The notes under the pieces are model-generated. The model was given only the letters and a program-made list of their open reading frames with translations. It was not told where the DNA came from and searched no databases. Below are positions 10,530 to 20,644 of a DNA stretch of 64,000 nucleotides, in pieces. Numbering within the stretch: position 1 is the stretch's first letter; each line of letters opens with the position of its first letter. Source of the DNA: Lasiodiplodia sp. COLG20 (lineage: Eukaryota; Ascomycota; Dothideomycetes; Botryosphaeriales; Botryosphaeriaceae). The translations under genes were made by a program, and so were the position numbers. Location of the stretch: the NCBI GenBank assembly GCA_009801085.1, contig VNWV01000028.1, forward strand, positions 62,001 through 126,000, written 5' to 3'.

Positions 10530-12810
10530 ATGGGGACAGATGGAAACACAGCAAAGCGGCGCAGGTTATCTTTCGAAGCTGCACGAACTTCAACAGCGTA
10601 TTTGCATTGGCGCACTGTTTCTCGATAAGACCTAATGGAAACAGATGCAATACTTGTCGCGATCGGAAGGTAAAGTGCTCCGGCTCGCATCCATGTCGAT
10701 TTTGCTGCGACCGTGGCTTGTCCTGCGTCTTCCCAAACGTGGGAAGGAAAAGACTGTACCCTGTCGAGTAGGTAAAGGAACACTTTTTGTAGCTCTCATG
10801 TCTCACTATTACAGATACGTGGAGTACTTGGAAAAGAAGGTTTCACTTCAAAATTCAGACTCTGAAGGTAGATCAGACAACCAGAAAAGCCCATCAGGCA
10901 ATGGAGTCGAGGGAGCCGATGAACCCGGACGGTCTGAGCACACTTCAAGTAAGTGTCGTTATCGGCCCTCAAGTGGGTTGAATTTGACAAGGCTCAGGCC
11001 TCACTCCCGACTCTCGGTTAACCTCGAGTCTCTATTTTGGATCTCACATCAAATGCCTCTCAGCAGAGCGTAATGATGATCTATCTGAGTCTATCGGAAA
11101 CGTCTACGGGCTGGTGACGGGCGGCACGGGAAGGGTACCGCTGCAATTGCCTACCGAAACTGAGGCGCAATCCATGCTGGACCTGGTCTTGAGTCATATT
11201 TGCAGCGTCCAACATTTATTTGACCCTCGAGCATTTTCCGACGAGCTCAACCAGATGTACGATACGGAACAGCCCGGATGTTGCAGCGATGATCTGTGGT
11301 ATTTGAAAGCTCTGATGGTATTTGCCATCGGTGAGCTGCTACAAGGGCGAGTGAGGGACGACTCTCATTTGCCCGGCTCTCCCTACTTTCATGAGACCAT
11401 CAGGAACTTGCCCAACTTCTTTGCGTTACGGGCTGCGGGAACAATGGCTGTGGAGATCCTAGGACTGATTGCATTCTACCTGCAATGCTCCGATTGCAAG
11501 GAGGATGCCTACGTATATGTATGACTCAGTATATGTGATCATTGTCTGCTATGCGCTAACGGGACCGTAGGCTGGCATGGCCCTGAGGCTCGCTATCTCC
11601 AATGGCATGGCACGAGAAAGCAGCAACGCCGGTATCAAAAGGTCAGACAAAACACATCGAAATAGACTATGGTGGACAATATACATGCAAGAAAGGTACT
11701 TACTGTAAAGCGCATCTTAATATAGATAACACGGCTTACATTACGCAGGAGACTGGCCGCGGCGACTGGTAATACTTGGGGAATACACGACGACGCCATT
11801 AGTACATCGCAACCGAGAGATTCTCCCGGTTTCCCTCCAGCCTCTACACTACTCGTCAATATTAACATCGCAAAAGCCACTGGCAAGATCACTCAAGGTA
11901 TATCTTGCTTTCTCGCAACCCACTAGGTTCTAATTGTTTCAAGGCATATACGGGAAGAAGAGCCGATCCGAAAGCGAGTTTACATCAGCTGTGCAAGAGG
12001 TGCTCTCCTTGCTTACACAAGCCATTGAGAAGATGCCTTCGGAGCATACGGTAGATTTTTCCAGGCTTTTGCAGCTCACAAGAACTAATGCGACTCTCTA
12101 TCTGATGTTTTACCAGGTTACTATATCCCCCTCTCCAGGCAGGTGTTTACTAAGCTTTGGACAGGCCAGAATGCTGGCGACACGGCCAGCATTACTGTAC
12201 ACGGCAAAGTCAAATCTGCATAGAGATGGTCCCGTGCAAGACGTCATTTCCAAGCTGGAAAGTCTATGCAATGAATGCATAGAAGCTGCAGCAAGAACCC
12301 TCGAGATCCTCCAAGCCTTAAAAAGACAAGGCCTCCTAAGTAAGTACATGTCAAATCTCGAAGTGCTGTTGGTTTCCTGACGAAACAGCAAAATTTGGCT
12401 TCTTTGACCTGGACGCGACATTTTCGGCCGCCTTCGTTTTCGTGCTGGTTGAAGCCATCGGGGCAGGGGATCGGAGAGACTCGAACTTGGCTCGCATTAC
12501 TGCAGCACTTAGACTACTCGAATACCTCAGCGCCCATGGGAATAAGGCAGCGGGAAAGCGACAGGCTGATATCGAACAGATGTGCCGACATCTCAGAGTT
12601 TCTCTCTGTCAATCTTCAGACGGACTAGCGAGTACCTCGGCAGACGTCCAAAGGACAATTCCCGCCATGGAGGGAAGCATAAACGCAGAAGAAGTATCCA
12701 CAACTCTTGAACCATTCACCTTCTACACCGACACGGATTTTAACCTCACCGGCGCCGTCGAAACAGACTGGGAAGAATTCGAACGCATGATCTTCCGCCT
12801 TCAGAATTAA
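10530..12810 (+). CDS. Zn2Cys6 transcription factor with fungal_trans domain (nine exons)
   Basis: Exons: 10530-10597, 10645-10767, 10815-10948, 10998-11518, 11571-11695, 11749-11897, 11944-12116, 12165-12339, 12389-12810, total 1,890 nt, 629 aa, all phases consistent. Exon 2 completes the DNA-binding cluster Cys24, 27, 34, 40, 43, 50 (C-x2-C-x6-C-x5-C-x2-C-x6-C), preceded by a basic AKRRR. A coiled-coil linker follows (VEYLEKKVSLQ), then the middle-homology region: SSLYFGSH, YVYAGMALRLAISNGMARE, RLWWTIYMQERRLAAATGN and GIHDDAIS. This is the layout of the PF04082 family of Gal4-like regulators. All introns are 47-68 nt. The intron at 12117-12164 is 48 nt with no in-frame stop, so retention would still give protein. 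Its neighbours (aldolase relic, hydroxyacid dehydrogenase, MFS, esterase) suggest a catabolic target set, which is inference. Confidence 0.88.
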
Positions 12811-12825
12811 ATCCCACTTGCCCCC

Positions 12826-13103
12826 TCTATATGCTCCTCTTGGCCGCAGGCGTGCGGGACGCGGACAAGGGATGTGATTTAGCTAGTGATGGCCGTGATT
12901 TAGAGCCGGCTGCTGTCGCGGGTCCTCAGTTTTGTGTGCTCGAGGTCGAAGAAGAGGGAGTCGTCGCTGGCGGTTTTGGTGATCGGGATGATTCCGCTAT
13001 TGACGATCAATTTGATGCCGAAGGTGGTGCAGATCTGGTCTTGGTTTGTCAAGTTATTTTGGGCAATTGGGTTGCAGGCGTCTTGGGGTTGGAAGGGGCT
13101 CAT
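12826..13103 (-). pseudogene. truncated HpcH/HpaI (2-keto-3-deoxy acid) aldolase relic
   Basis: A frame opens at ATG 13103. It matches the N-terminus of fungal HpcH/HpaI aldolases: a helix ending in CTTFGIKLIVNSGIIPI, then the signature LFFDLEHTKL (normally the metal-site DLEHS-type loop). The frame is broken by TAA at 12900-12902 and a second TAA. It then resumes in phase with TSLVRVPHACG, the next conserved block (FVRVPHQCG in intact enzymes). The sequence ends at the 3' end of the adjacent regulator, so the catalytic C-terminal two thirds are missing. The TAA codons are consistent with C-to-T changes of CAA. It was probably once a catabolic aldolase working with the neighbouring dehydrogenase, transporter and regulator. 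Confidence 0.72.
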
Positions 13104-13347
13104 TTTGTTTGAGATTCCGTAATCGATTTAGTCAATGGCATGGTATCAGACTTTTGACGCTATTTGCCAGTGCTGATTTGAATCGGGGTGTTGTGTGTGG
13201 GCAGTAGTAGCCCACGGATATCGAAGCCGAACTATCCTCGGCTGGAATCTCCGTCGTGGTTGCTCGCGTCCCGAATTAGGTCAAGCCCCGCGTCACGCTG
13301 CCCAGGTCTCTTACTTTCAAGATAGTTAGAGTTAAGAAATGATGGTA

Positions 13348-13582
13348 CAGTCCCCTCTCGCGGCCGATAGCTAGCGTGGATTTACTTTTTTCTTATAGTA
13401 TGAGTAAGTGAAGCTATCGTCCGGACGAGAATGTCGAATTAAAAATTTTACATATAAGTCCGGACGCTAGCTTCAACTACCTACATATGTTAACTTCTCT
13501 AAGGTAGAGCTGGGGCATAGTTACGTTATATTCTACACCCCTGCTATTCGTCGCGCTAGCCATCGGCTGTGAGAGGGGGCTG
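13348..13582. mobile_element. Tc1/mariner-like MITE with TA target duplication
   Basis: A 235-bp non-coding element bounded by imperfect terminal inverted repeats of about 33 bp. The left end starts CAGTCCCCTCTCGCGGCCGA and the right end reads the same in reverse complement with a few transitions (CAGCCCCCTCTCACAGCCGA). Both ends are flanked by TA (13346-13347 and 13583-13584), the target-site duplication of Tc1/mariner elements. No transposase is encoded, so it would be mobilised in trans. A second palindromic repeat is nested in its centre. It lies between the aldolase relic and the hydroxyacid dehydrogenase 3' end. Confidence 0.8.
13403..13481. repeat. short palindromic repeat, copy 1 (inside the MITE)
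   Basis: A 79-bp inverted-repeat unit with arms TGAAGCTATCGTCCGGAC and its complement GTCCGGACGCTAGCTTCA, around an A/T-rich centre containing TCGAATTAAAAATTTTACAT. A closely similar unit occurs at 39103-39181. The arms could form a long hairpin. It is either a very small MITE that inserted into the larger element or the larger element's own core. Confidence 0.75.
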
Positions 13583-13641
13583 TATAAACCGTGACAGAAA
13601 TGATAAAGTGTGATGGCATTCGCCCTGGCATGTATCATGGA

Positions 13642-14628
13642 CTAGACACTACCACTGCTCAAGTACCGGTGAATGTTATCGATGGCCGTCATGGCCGTCC
13701 GGACCTGAGTCTCAGCCGTAGTAGCGCCAATATGCGGCGTACTGATGACCTTCCCCGTCGCCCACAGCGCCTCATACTTCGCCAACGTCGGCGGCTCCTC
13801 CTCATGGCAGTCCAGGCCAGCCCCCCAAATGAGCCCCTCCTCCAACGCCCTCCGCAACGCCTCCTCATCCACAATCCCGCCACGCGAAACATTAACCAAA
13901 ATCGCGCCCCTCCGCATCAACCGCAACTCCCTCATCCCCACCATCCCCCTCGTCTCATCCGTCAGCGGCACATGCAGCGTCAACACATCCACATGCGGCA
14001 GCAACTCCTCCAGCGTCCTGACCCTCACGTGCTCTATATCGCCCCACGCGCTCTCCGGTGCCCCCGGATCACACGCCCACACCCTCGCCCCAAACGCGCC
14101 GACAAACATCCTCGCCACCGCCGTCCCCACCGCCCCCATCCCCACCACTCCCACCGCCTTCCCCGCCAACGTCACGCCCCGCACACAATCCTCCTTCCTT
14201 ACCACGCGGCCGCCCGCCTGCACCTGCCCAACCACGACCCCGCGCAGCTCCCTCGCCGCCGCCAGCGCCAGCGCGAGCGCCAGCTCCGCGACGGCCCCGG
14301 CGTTGACGCCCGGCGTGTTGAGGATGGGTATGTCGCGGGCGGCGCACGCGGGGCCGTCGATGATGTCGGTGCCCGTGCCTTGCTTGCCGATGGCGCGCAG
14401 ACGGGGCGCGGAAGAGATGTCGGCGGCGGTGATGGGGTGCTCGCGGGTGAGGATGGCGGTGGCGGAGAAGCGCCAGTTGGCGATTTCGGGGTCGGAGGGG
14501 AGGACGACGGCGGTGGGGGAGAAGAGGGTGCGGGCGTGGGCGATGGCGGGGGCGGGGATGGGGTCGAGGAGGTAGAGGGTTGGTTTGGGGGAGGTGGAGG
14601 GCGGTGGTGGGGTGGTGGTGGTGGTCAT
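13642..14628 (-). CDS. D-isomer specific 2-hydroxyacid dehydrogenase
   Basis: Single exon, 328 aa, ATG at 14628. The two-domain D-2-hydroxyacid dehydrogenase fold is evident. The Rossmann motif is GMGAVG at residues 163-168, with Asp187 as the NAD-selecting acidic residue (VWACDPG). The catalytic triad is Arg249 (VSRGGIVDE), Glu around 276-278 (CHEEEPP) and His299 (TPHIGATT). The family reduces 2-oxoacids (phosphohydroxypyruvate, glyoxylate, hydroxypyruvate and others) with NAD(P)H. The residue-187 acid favours NADH. The N-terminus begins with a low-complexity Thr/Pro run. It is divergent from an MFS transporter and lies beside an aldolase relic, consistent with use of a hydroxyacid or keto-deoxy acid. 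The exact substrate is unknown. Confidence 0.9.
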   Translation of the reverse strand: MTTTTTPPPPSTSPKPTLYLLDPIPAPAIAHARTLFSPTAVVLPSDPEIANWRFSATAILTREHPITAADISSAPRLRAIGKQGTGTDIIDGPACAARDIPILNTPGVNAGAVAELALALALAAARELRGVVVGQVQAGGRVVRKEDCVRGVTLAGKAVGVVGMGAVGTAVARMFVGAFGARVWACDPGAPESAWGDIEHVRVRTLEELLPHVDVLTLHVPLTDETRGMVGMRELRLMRRGAILVNVSRGGIVDEEALRRALEEGLIWGAGLDCHEEEPPTLAKYEALWATGKVISTPHIGATTAETQVRTAMTAIDNIHRYLSSGSV

Positions 14629-15064
14629 TGTGGTTTTTGTGGTTGGAATGATGGAGGCGGTTTAATATGGAGGCGGTTTGATATGAGGGCGGTTTGATTT
14701 GTTTTGGTTCCTGGTGCTGCGTGATGCATGTTGCGAATAATTTATCCTGGCACTACTCTCATGTGTACATTGAACTACGGACAGAGAATCCGGCGTTCCG
14801 AAGACCGAGTTGTGGTGCTGAGTCCCGATTGGGTGTGTTTCCAAGGTTGTGCGAGTCGATCGGCCTCGGATGTCGTTCCCAGCCAACGGCTTCGACATCC
14901 AGCCAACGCAAGGGAACCGAACTTCCCCACACTCCGGATTTTGAACCCGATTCCTGCCATTTGCGTGCATGGCAAGTAGTACAGCGCGGGTGCTCGATGT
15001 ATAAAACGTGCCTCTCTACGAATCTGGACCCAAAGCGGAGTTACTCTTATCTACATTGCACGAC
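14629..15064. promoter_or_regulatory. divergent promoter with a CGG-N4-CCG site
   Basis: A 436-bp interval between the hydroxyacid dehydrogenase and the MFS transporter. CGGCGTTCCG at 14791-14800 is an inverted CGG/CCG pair, a candidate Zn2Cys6 target, and the nine-exon Zn2Cys6 regulator is about 2 kb away. A CCCCACACTCCGG block lies near 14925. Co-regulation of the two genes is inferred. Confidence 0.4.
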
Positions 15065-16733
15065 ATGATGGAATCCAAAGACTCCAAAGTTGAAAAGGCC
15101 GCCGAAATGACAGAGCACGTTGGGCCAGAGTCACACAAAGAACCGGAGCCTCAGTACCTGATCGATCCAGAGGACGAAAAAAGGGTACTGAGGAAGCTGG
15201 ACCGGGTCATTCTCCCCCTTATGGCTCTCGTCTACTTCTTTCAATGTACGTGTACAAACTCCAAGATCGGTGTCGCTCAGCTAAACCACAATCCAAGATC
15301 TCGACAAGCAAAGCATCAACTATGCCGCTATCTTCGGCCTCCAAGACGATCTGAGTCTGACCGGCAGCGAGTTCTCGTGGGCCATCTCGCTGTTCTACTT
15401 CGGCCAATTCTGCTCCGAGTATCCAGCTGCTTATTTGATGAGCCGCCTGCCCATCACCAGATTCGTCGGCGTGACCATGTAAGTTGGATAGCGACCCGCT
15501 CAACCTGTCGACTAATTTTCCACAGCGTTCTCTGGGGCGTGACTGAGATGTGTCTCGGCGCGACCGCAGATTTCCCGAGTCTGGGAGCAGTACGATTCTT
15601 ACTCGGCTTCACCGAAGGTGCAGTCTCGCCTTCATTCATGATCATCACGAGCAACTGGTACAAACGGAGCGAAAACCCCGTCAGGATAGCGTATGTCTCA
15701 GCCGTCCGAGTCTTCCTTTCCATACTGAAACCCGTTCAGCACATGGGTCTCGATGTTCGGCGTCTCCCAAATAGCCGGCGCTCTCATGATGTACGGAATC
15801 GGCACGGCGGGCGACAGCATGGACATTGAGTCATGGAGAGTCATGTTCTTGGTGTGCGGTGGCCTGACCGTGGGCTCTGGGATACTTTTCCTTGTCATCA
15901 TGCCACGCGATGCTACAACAGCATGGTTTTTGAACGAGGAAGAGAGACGGATTGCCACTGAGCGACTTGTACTTGACAGGGCAACAAGAGACAGGGCCGA
16001 GTTCAACAAGAAACAGGCTCAAGAAGCCTTGGCGGACCCGCGTACGTTTCTGTACGCTGTGATGGCCTTGTGTATAACAATACCCACGCCAATCGTAAAG
16101 GTTTCTATCACCATGTACCGAGTGAAACACGTTTCAAGAGCTGACTGCTTCAAGTTCTCCTCCAAAGTCATTCACGGCTTTGGCTACAGTTCGCTACAAA
16201 CCATGCTCGTCGGCCTACCGGGAGGCGCTGTTGCATTCGTCCTTGTTTGGGTCGGTGCCATGGGCCCGCTGTACTTTGACAACGCACGCTGCTTTTTCGG
16301 CATGTTTCTCGCCCTGATGCCCCTGCTTGGGAGCCTCTTGCTTCTACTGCTCACACAACCCTGGGGCATCGTGGTCAGCACGTGGTTCGCTGGTTGCACC
16401 GCTCCTCCTCTCGGCCAGGTTGTCGGGCTGATGGCGTCGAATGTCAAGGGAAACACAAAGAAGTCTGTCAACGGCGCTGTGTTCTTCGTCTTCTACTGCG
16501 TTGGCTGTATTGTCGGCCCGCAGCTGTGGCAAGCTGAAGATGCCCCGCATTATCGGAAAGGATGCATTGCGAGCATAGCTAGTTATGCCTGTTTGATTCT
16601 GAGCTTGCTGGCCTACTACTTGTCGGGCGTGAGGAGCAATCGTAAGCGCGATGGGGAGGGCGAGTTCACAGTTATGTCAGCCGATGAGGACCTGACGGAG
16701 CGAGAGGATCGGGCTTTTCGGTTTACCCTGTAG
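15065..16733 (+). CDS. MFS transporter, Dal5/TNA1 (anion:cation symporter) type
   Basis: Exons: 15065-15245, 15298-15478, 15526-15690, 15740-16100, 16155-16733, giving 488 aa in phase. The ATG at 15065 is the first in frame. Family landmarks are the N-terminal RKLDRVILPLMALVYFFQYL, then DKQSINYAAIFGLQ, the FCSEYPAAYLM segment of helix 2-3, RFLLGFTEGAVSPSFM, TWVSMFGVSQIAGALMMYGI across the third intron, and SNVKGNTKKSVNGAVFF with NxxGPQLW in the C-half. These are diagnostic for the allantoate/nicotinate/tartrate permease group, so a carboxylate or vitamin-like substrate is likely. The last intron (54 nt) has no in-frame stop and could be retained (506 aa). Divergent from the hydroxyacid dehydrogenase. 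Confidence 0.87.
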
Positions 16734-16919
16734 ACATTTCTAGTGAAAGCTATCACTGTTTTCATGTTTCAACTAAGCTGACTACGAAGTTGCTTCAGTA
16801 CATAATAATACTACTACAGTCTCCCCTATTTCATTGCTTTGCTATCAACCATACTGAAGCCCGACCCTACGAAGCCCACTCCATGCGATGGAATAGGACA
16901 GTACCACAGCACCAACACG

Positions 16920-17789
16920 CTATTCGAAGAACTGGGAGAAGAACGCCCATGTCTCCGTAGGAGCAAACGAGTCACCGCTGTCCGTGTCACGGGGCGGACC
17001 GTCGTGCGGCGCTGAGATGTGGCCGCCATCGTACGCAATCCACCACACCGGATACTCAGCCCTGCAGCCCTCGTAGACGGTCTTGACGTGCGTCAGCGTG
17101 CCATTCGCCGGCTCGGGCGGATCCTGCGGGGTGCAGCCGTTGTTGGCGACGAACTCATCGCGCAGGCCGGCGCCGAGCGCGATGGGCAGCAGCGGGTCGT
17201 TGATGCCGTGGATGCCGAGGTACGGGATGGGGTCGGTGCTGGCGTCGCAGCCGCTGAGCAGCGCGCCGGACAGGACGGCGACGGCGCGGAAGACGTTCGC
17301 GCGGGCGCAGGCGAGGGTGCGCGTCATGGAGCCGCCGTAGCTGAAGCCCGTGGCGTAGCGCTGGGCCTGGTCGACGCACAGGTCCGTCTCGATGGTGTCG
17401 ATCATGGCGTCGACGAAGGCGACGTCTTCGCCGTCGGTGTTGGCCCAGCCCTTGTTGAGGCCGTTCGGCGCGACGAGGATGGCTGTGTTGTTGGCCCGCT
17501 GCTCCAGGCCGTAGTACGACCAGCCCGGCACCACGCCGCCCGTCGTTGCGCCGATCGTGATGTTCTCCATGGTGCCGTTCGCCCAGTGGAACCCGAAGAT
17601 GAGCTTGTAGGGGTTGGCCGCGTCGTAGTTGTCGGGTATCTTCAATGTGTACTCGCGATCCTTGCCGTTGACGGTGAGGGAATGCACTCCGCTGGTGAGC
17701 GTCGGCTCCTTGCCACATCCGACTGAGCTGGTGGCACCAACTACATTCGCCGCCACCACGAAGGTGAGTATGGATACCAGAGAGATCAT
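16920..17789 (-). CDS. secreted feruloyl esterase (CE1/FaeC-like, PHB-depolymerase fold)
   Basis: Single exon, 289 aa, ATG 17789. A signal peptide is clear (ILTFVVAANVVGATSS). The alpha/beta-hydrolase core has the oxyanion/HWANG region, the nucleophile elbow GFSYGGS with Ser150, an Asp in the GINDPL loop (about 198) and His257 in DGGH. Paired cysteines are spread as in fungal feruloyl esterases. The enzyme releases ferulic and related hydroxycinnamic acids esterified to plant arabinoxylan or pectin, acting outside the cell. A TATAA-like sequence sits about 85 bp upstream (17875-17884). A broken, mutated copy of its 3' end lies at 10087-10308. The nearby transporter, dehydrogenase and regulator may act on products of plant wall breakdown. 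Confidence 0.9.
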   Translation of the reverse strand: MISLVSILTFVVAANVVGATSSVGCGKEPTLTSGVHSLTVNGKDREYTLKIPDNYDAANPYKLIFGFHWANGTMENITIGATTGGVVPGWSYYGLEQRANNTAILVAPNGLNKGWANTDGEDVAFVDAMIDTIETDLCVDQAQRYATGFSYGGSMTRTLACARANVFRAVAVLSGALLSGCDASTDPIPYLGIHGINDPLLPIALGAGLRDEFVANNGCTPQDPPEPANGTLTHVKTVYEGCRAEYPVWWIAYDGGHISAPHDGPPRDTDSGDSFAPTETWAFFSQFFE

Positions 17790-19402
17790 GCTGAAGGTGG
17801 TCCCCAGAATCTAGGAAGCACTGGGATCGTAGGCTGTGGAAGTGGGTATCAACAGTAAGGCAAGATCGCACGGTCTTATAAAAATTTAGAGGACAGCGAA
17901 TAAGCCTCTATATAATAATGAATAGCGCATGCAACTGCCGTTTTAGTTTCCAAATGTCGGCAGATAAAACTTGACCAGTCGTTCGGTCCTATTAGTAAAC
18001 TTCCAGGATTCTCCGCATCCACATCCGGAGCAATGCGCTTTATTCAACGAACCACCTGCAACTACAAGCGCCCTAGCCCGGCCAGCTCAATGCAGATCTG
18101 GGGCTTGGCTGGTCATGCATGGAACGTGCTGAACAGCCGAGACGTTCGGCAATTGCACCTTCCCCACACAGCGGCAGAGAGAACGGTAAAACACGAGATC
18201 CCCGCCGTTTTTCCCGGTCAATGGGGAAACTAGTGGCTTCAATTACCATATGTGGGAGTCATGTATGCTGCCCCTGCATCTGCCCGTTGCTACCTCTCTG
18301 GGCACTCTCCGAAACAAACTCCGGGGTGCGCGGACGCTGAAGTATTCCTCCAAGTCCGTGGGTGTGCGTTGCTTCTGCCCCCGGTTTCTTGCGCCCCGAG
18401 CGCCTCATCTCAGCCACGTATTCCACAAGGAGCGTGGGCAAGGATTCGTGGGCGGCATCGCCAGCAGCCACAGCAGCATTCTCAGATGCGGTGCAGAAAT
18501 CGTGAGACAAATGGTGTTGGGTGCACTGAATGAGAAAGTGGCTAGCCAGGAGGCCGCTGCATAACATGCTGCGATGAATGAGCTACCAAAGAAGCTGCCA
18601 CAGCGCACAGTGCAACACGAATAATGCCAGCTTCGGAAAAAGAGAGCACAGCACCAAGGGCAGACATCAGGTTAAAAGAAGCGGTTCCGCAATACCTTAG
18701 AGAAGTTCATGTCGATTGAGCATGTTTCCCGAATCTCTTGGTCTTGAACCAGAGTCCACTTGGCGAGCTTATAGGTTTTTGCCGTAAGTCGAATCCCAAA
18801 TTTTCTCATATTTCCCGCCTTCACACGGCCTTCATAGTAGAACAACCTTCGCTAGTCTTCAGAGCAAGCAAGAATGTAAAGATGAAGCGGCTAGTATATT
18901 TGCACTCTTCTCAGGAATGCATCTGACATCGAGAATGTCATGTATCAGCTCAGCTGGAAACTCACGTATTGGGCATTATTCCTGTTGGTGACAGGTTCAA
19001 TGCGCGCTGATACGAGCCTTCGGTAATGTTGTCCTGAGTGAAGTGCTGCGCCGAGCAGCCGCAATGGTTGCGTCCGCGCTAGTGTTGATCAGTGCTGCTG
19101 GCGTAATACTGGGGATCGAGCCGGATAAACTGTGCGATGTGGTCCCGACAGCAGCCGGCAGTGACCGCTTGTTCGAAGACGAGCGTGCTGCCCTGTAACA
19201 AATTATTCAGCGCACATGGTGAAGTGGACTTCTCCTGGACAAATTCATCATATTAGAGCAACTGTTGGATCTAAACAAGCATAAACGAGGTAATGGGATG
19301 GATCGTCGAAGCTGCGGGCCGTGGGAGAATAAATATCTAGCGTTGCACCTGTCTCCACAAGCTGTGATGCCCTCCCCGTGGACGGGTCTGGTGAGGGCTA
19401 AA
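17790..19402. other. intergenic, no intact gene
   Basis: About 1.6 kb. The part next to 17789 is the esterase promoter. Frames near 18250-18600 are open on both strands (minus-strand stretch with DAAHESLPTLLVEYVAEMRR) and may be an old exon, but I recognise no family and no start or splice logic. Nothing else is supported. Confidence 0.4.
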
Positions 19403-20043
19403 GCAGCTGGACAAGGAAAAACCAACTTCAGATGCCGAAGTGACAAGCTACATCTCAGATCCGGGCATTTTAGACGTATAGCTTGCAGCGCTGGACCTGG
19501 AGGCAACCGACCCAAGGGACGAGCTATTCGCGCTTCTCTCGTTCGGCAAAGAAACACGACTCCCAAGTCAACTCACAAGCGAGATCCATCGCAACTACAA
19601 AAAGTCAGAAAAACTCGTCTTTGCTGACTTTACCAGATGGTAAATCCGGGAACACAGGTCCCATCCTCTCTGCCATACACGGCCAGGCGGGACGCACATG
19701 GCAGAGCCTTCACTGCCCCAATGACGCTCCAATTCCGCTGACACGACCGACCTGGGCCATTGGATACGACGGCAAGACCTGTTGGGCCAGAGTGACGTTG
19801 CAGATACGGTTCCGGTACCGCGCAGCCAGCGATACCGCGGTTGTTGTTGTGAACGACACGGCGCTTTCCCAGCGCCGCCAAAGCCCGCTCGTCTTATCTC
19901 TAGCGGGGTTCCGCGTCGCTGAAATCAAACAGATTGCACACAAGCCGCTCGCCCACTTGCAGAATGAGCTACCCGGCCTCTACGACGCTTTCCTAGCGAT
20001 GTTCGACTCGTCATCTACGCGCTCTTATAAGGTAGCGCCATGA
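19403..20043 (+). pseudogene. decayed heterokaryon-incompatibility (HET) gene fragment
   Basis: The C-terminal part of a HET protein is recognisable in two frames. First comes LDLEATDPRDELFALLSFG (the A..DPRD.IFALL block of HET proteins), continuing to VFADFTRW, where the second Trp is now TAA. After a frameshift follow LSAIHGQAGRTWQSL and LTRPTWAIGYDGKTCWA, the usual downstream blocks. A further in-frame TAG lies just before LAALDLEAT. TGG-to-TAA fits G-to-A mutation on this strand, as in RIP. The N-terminal catalytic-like HET core is absent. It lies about 600 bp from an intact HET gene on the opposite strand, to which it shows no obvious direct match. Confidence 0.75.
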
Positions 20044-20644
20044 ACGTTTCATTGAACAGGAGTGGGATAGTAAGCGAGGCTGTCGGGGCCAGAGTGCGCT
20101 TAGAGGGGCACTTGGAAACCCATTGGGGAGATGCTGTGGCTATATGGTGAGCTCGAGGAGCCGTTTGGGCAGGAGTCGCTGGAGAAGATGTTTAGGAGGA
20201 ACAAGCCGGCGGAGATGGGGGTGTGCATAAGTTGGCGAAGCATATCTTGGTGTATGAGCCGGCAAGGGGACTGGAGTTGCTGGGAAATGCTTTGTTTGTG
20301 GAGTAGGTGGGTGGCTGGGTTATTCGGTGGGGTAGGTGCCGTAGCTTCGATGCAAACCTCGCAAGAGCATCAAAGTGGGTTAAGTTTGATAAATATTTTT
20401 AGTTACCGTTCTATGTGTATCGATTCCATTAGATAGCCAACCCTTGCAAGGTGATAAATCATTCATTACATAATCGTAAAAAACGACTGGGGATATTCGC
20501 TTCACCCAACCGAGCTTGTTGATGATGTAAGTGAGCTCTTATGCTCGAAGTACTAGAAAGTCCCACGAATCAAAACCATGTTGTGATACAAACCGGCCAT
20601 TCGATAATATAGAGCTAGATAAATACAGGTAAGATACTATAAGA
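20044..20644. other. intergenic with possible coding debris
   Basis: Between the HET relic and the intact HET gene. Frames at 20130-20310 read as WLYGELEEPFG and, one frame over, HKLAKHILVYEPARGLELL before a stop. Adjacent frames giving protein-like text suggest a frameshifted relic or an unrecognised exon. I cannot name the family. Confidence 0.35.

Noticed and set aside
17019..17726. 235-codon plus-strand frame opposite the feruloyl esterase
   Set aside because: Antisense of a GC-rich coding exon; no start context or recognisable domain.
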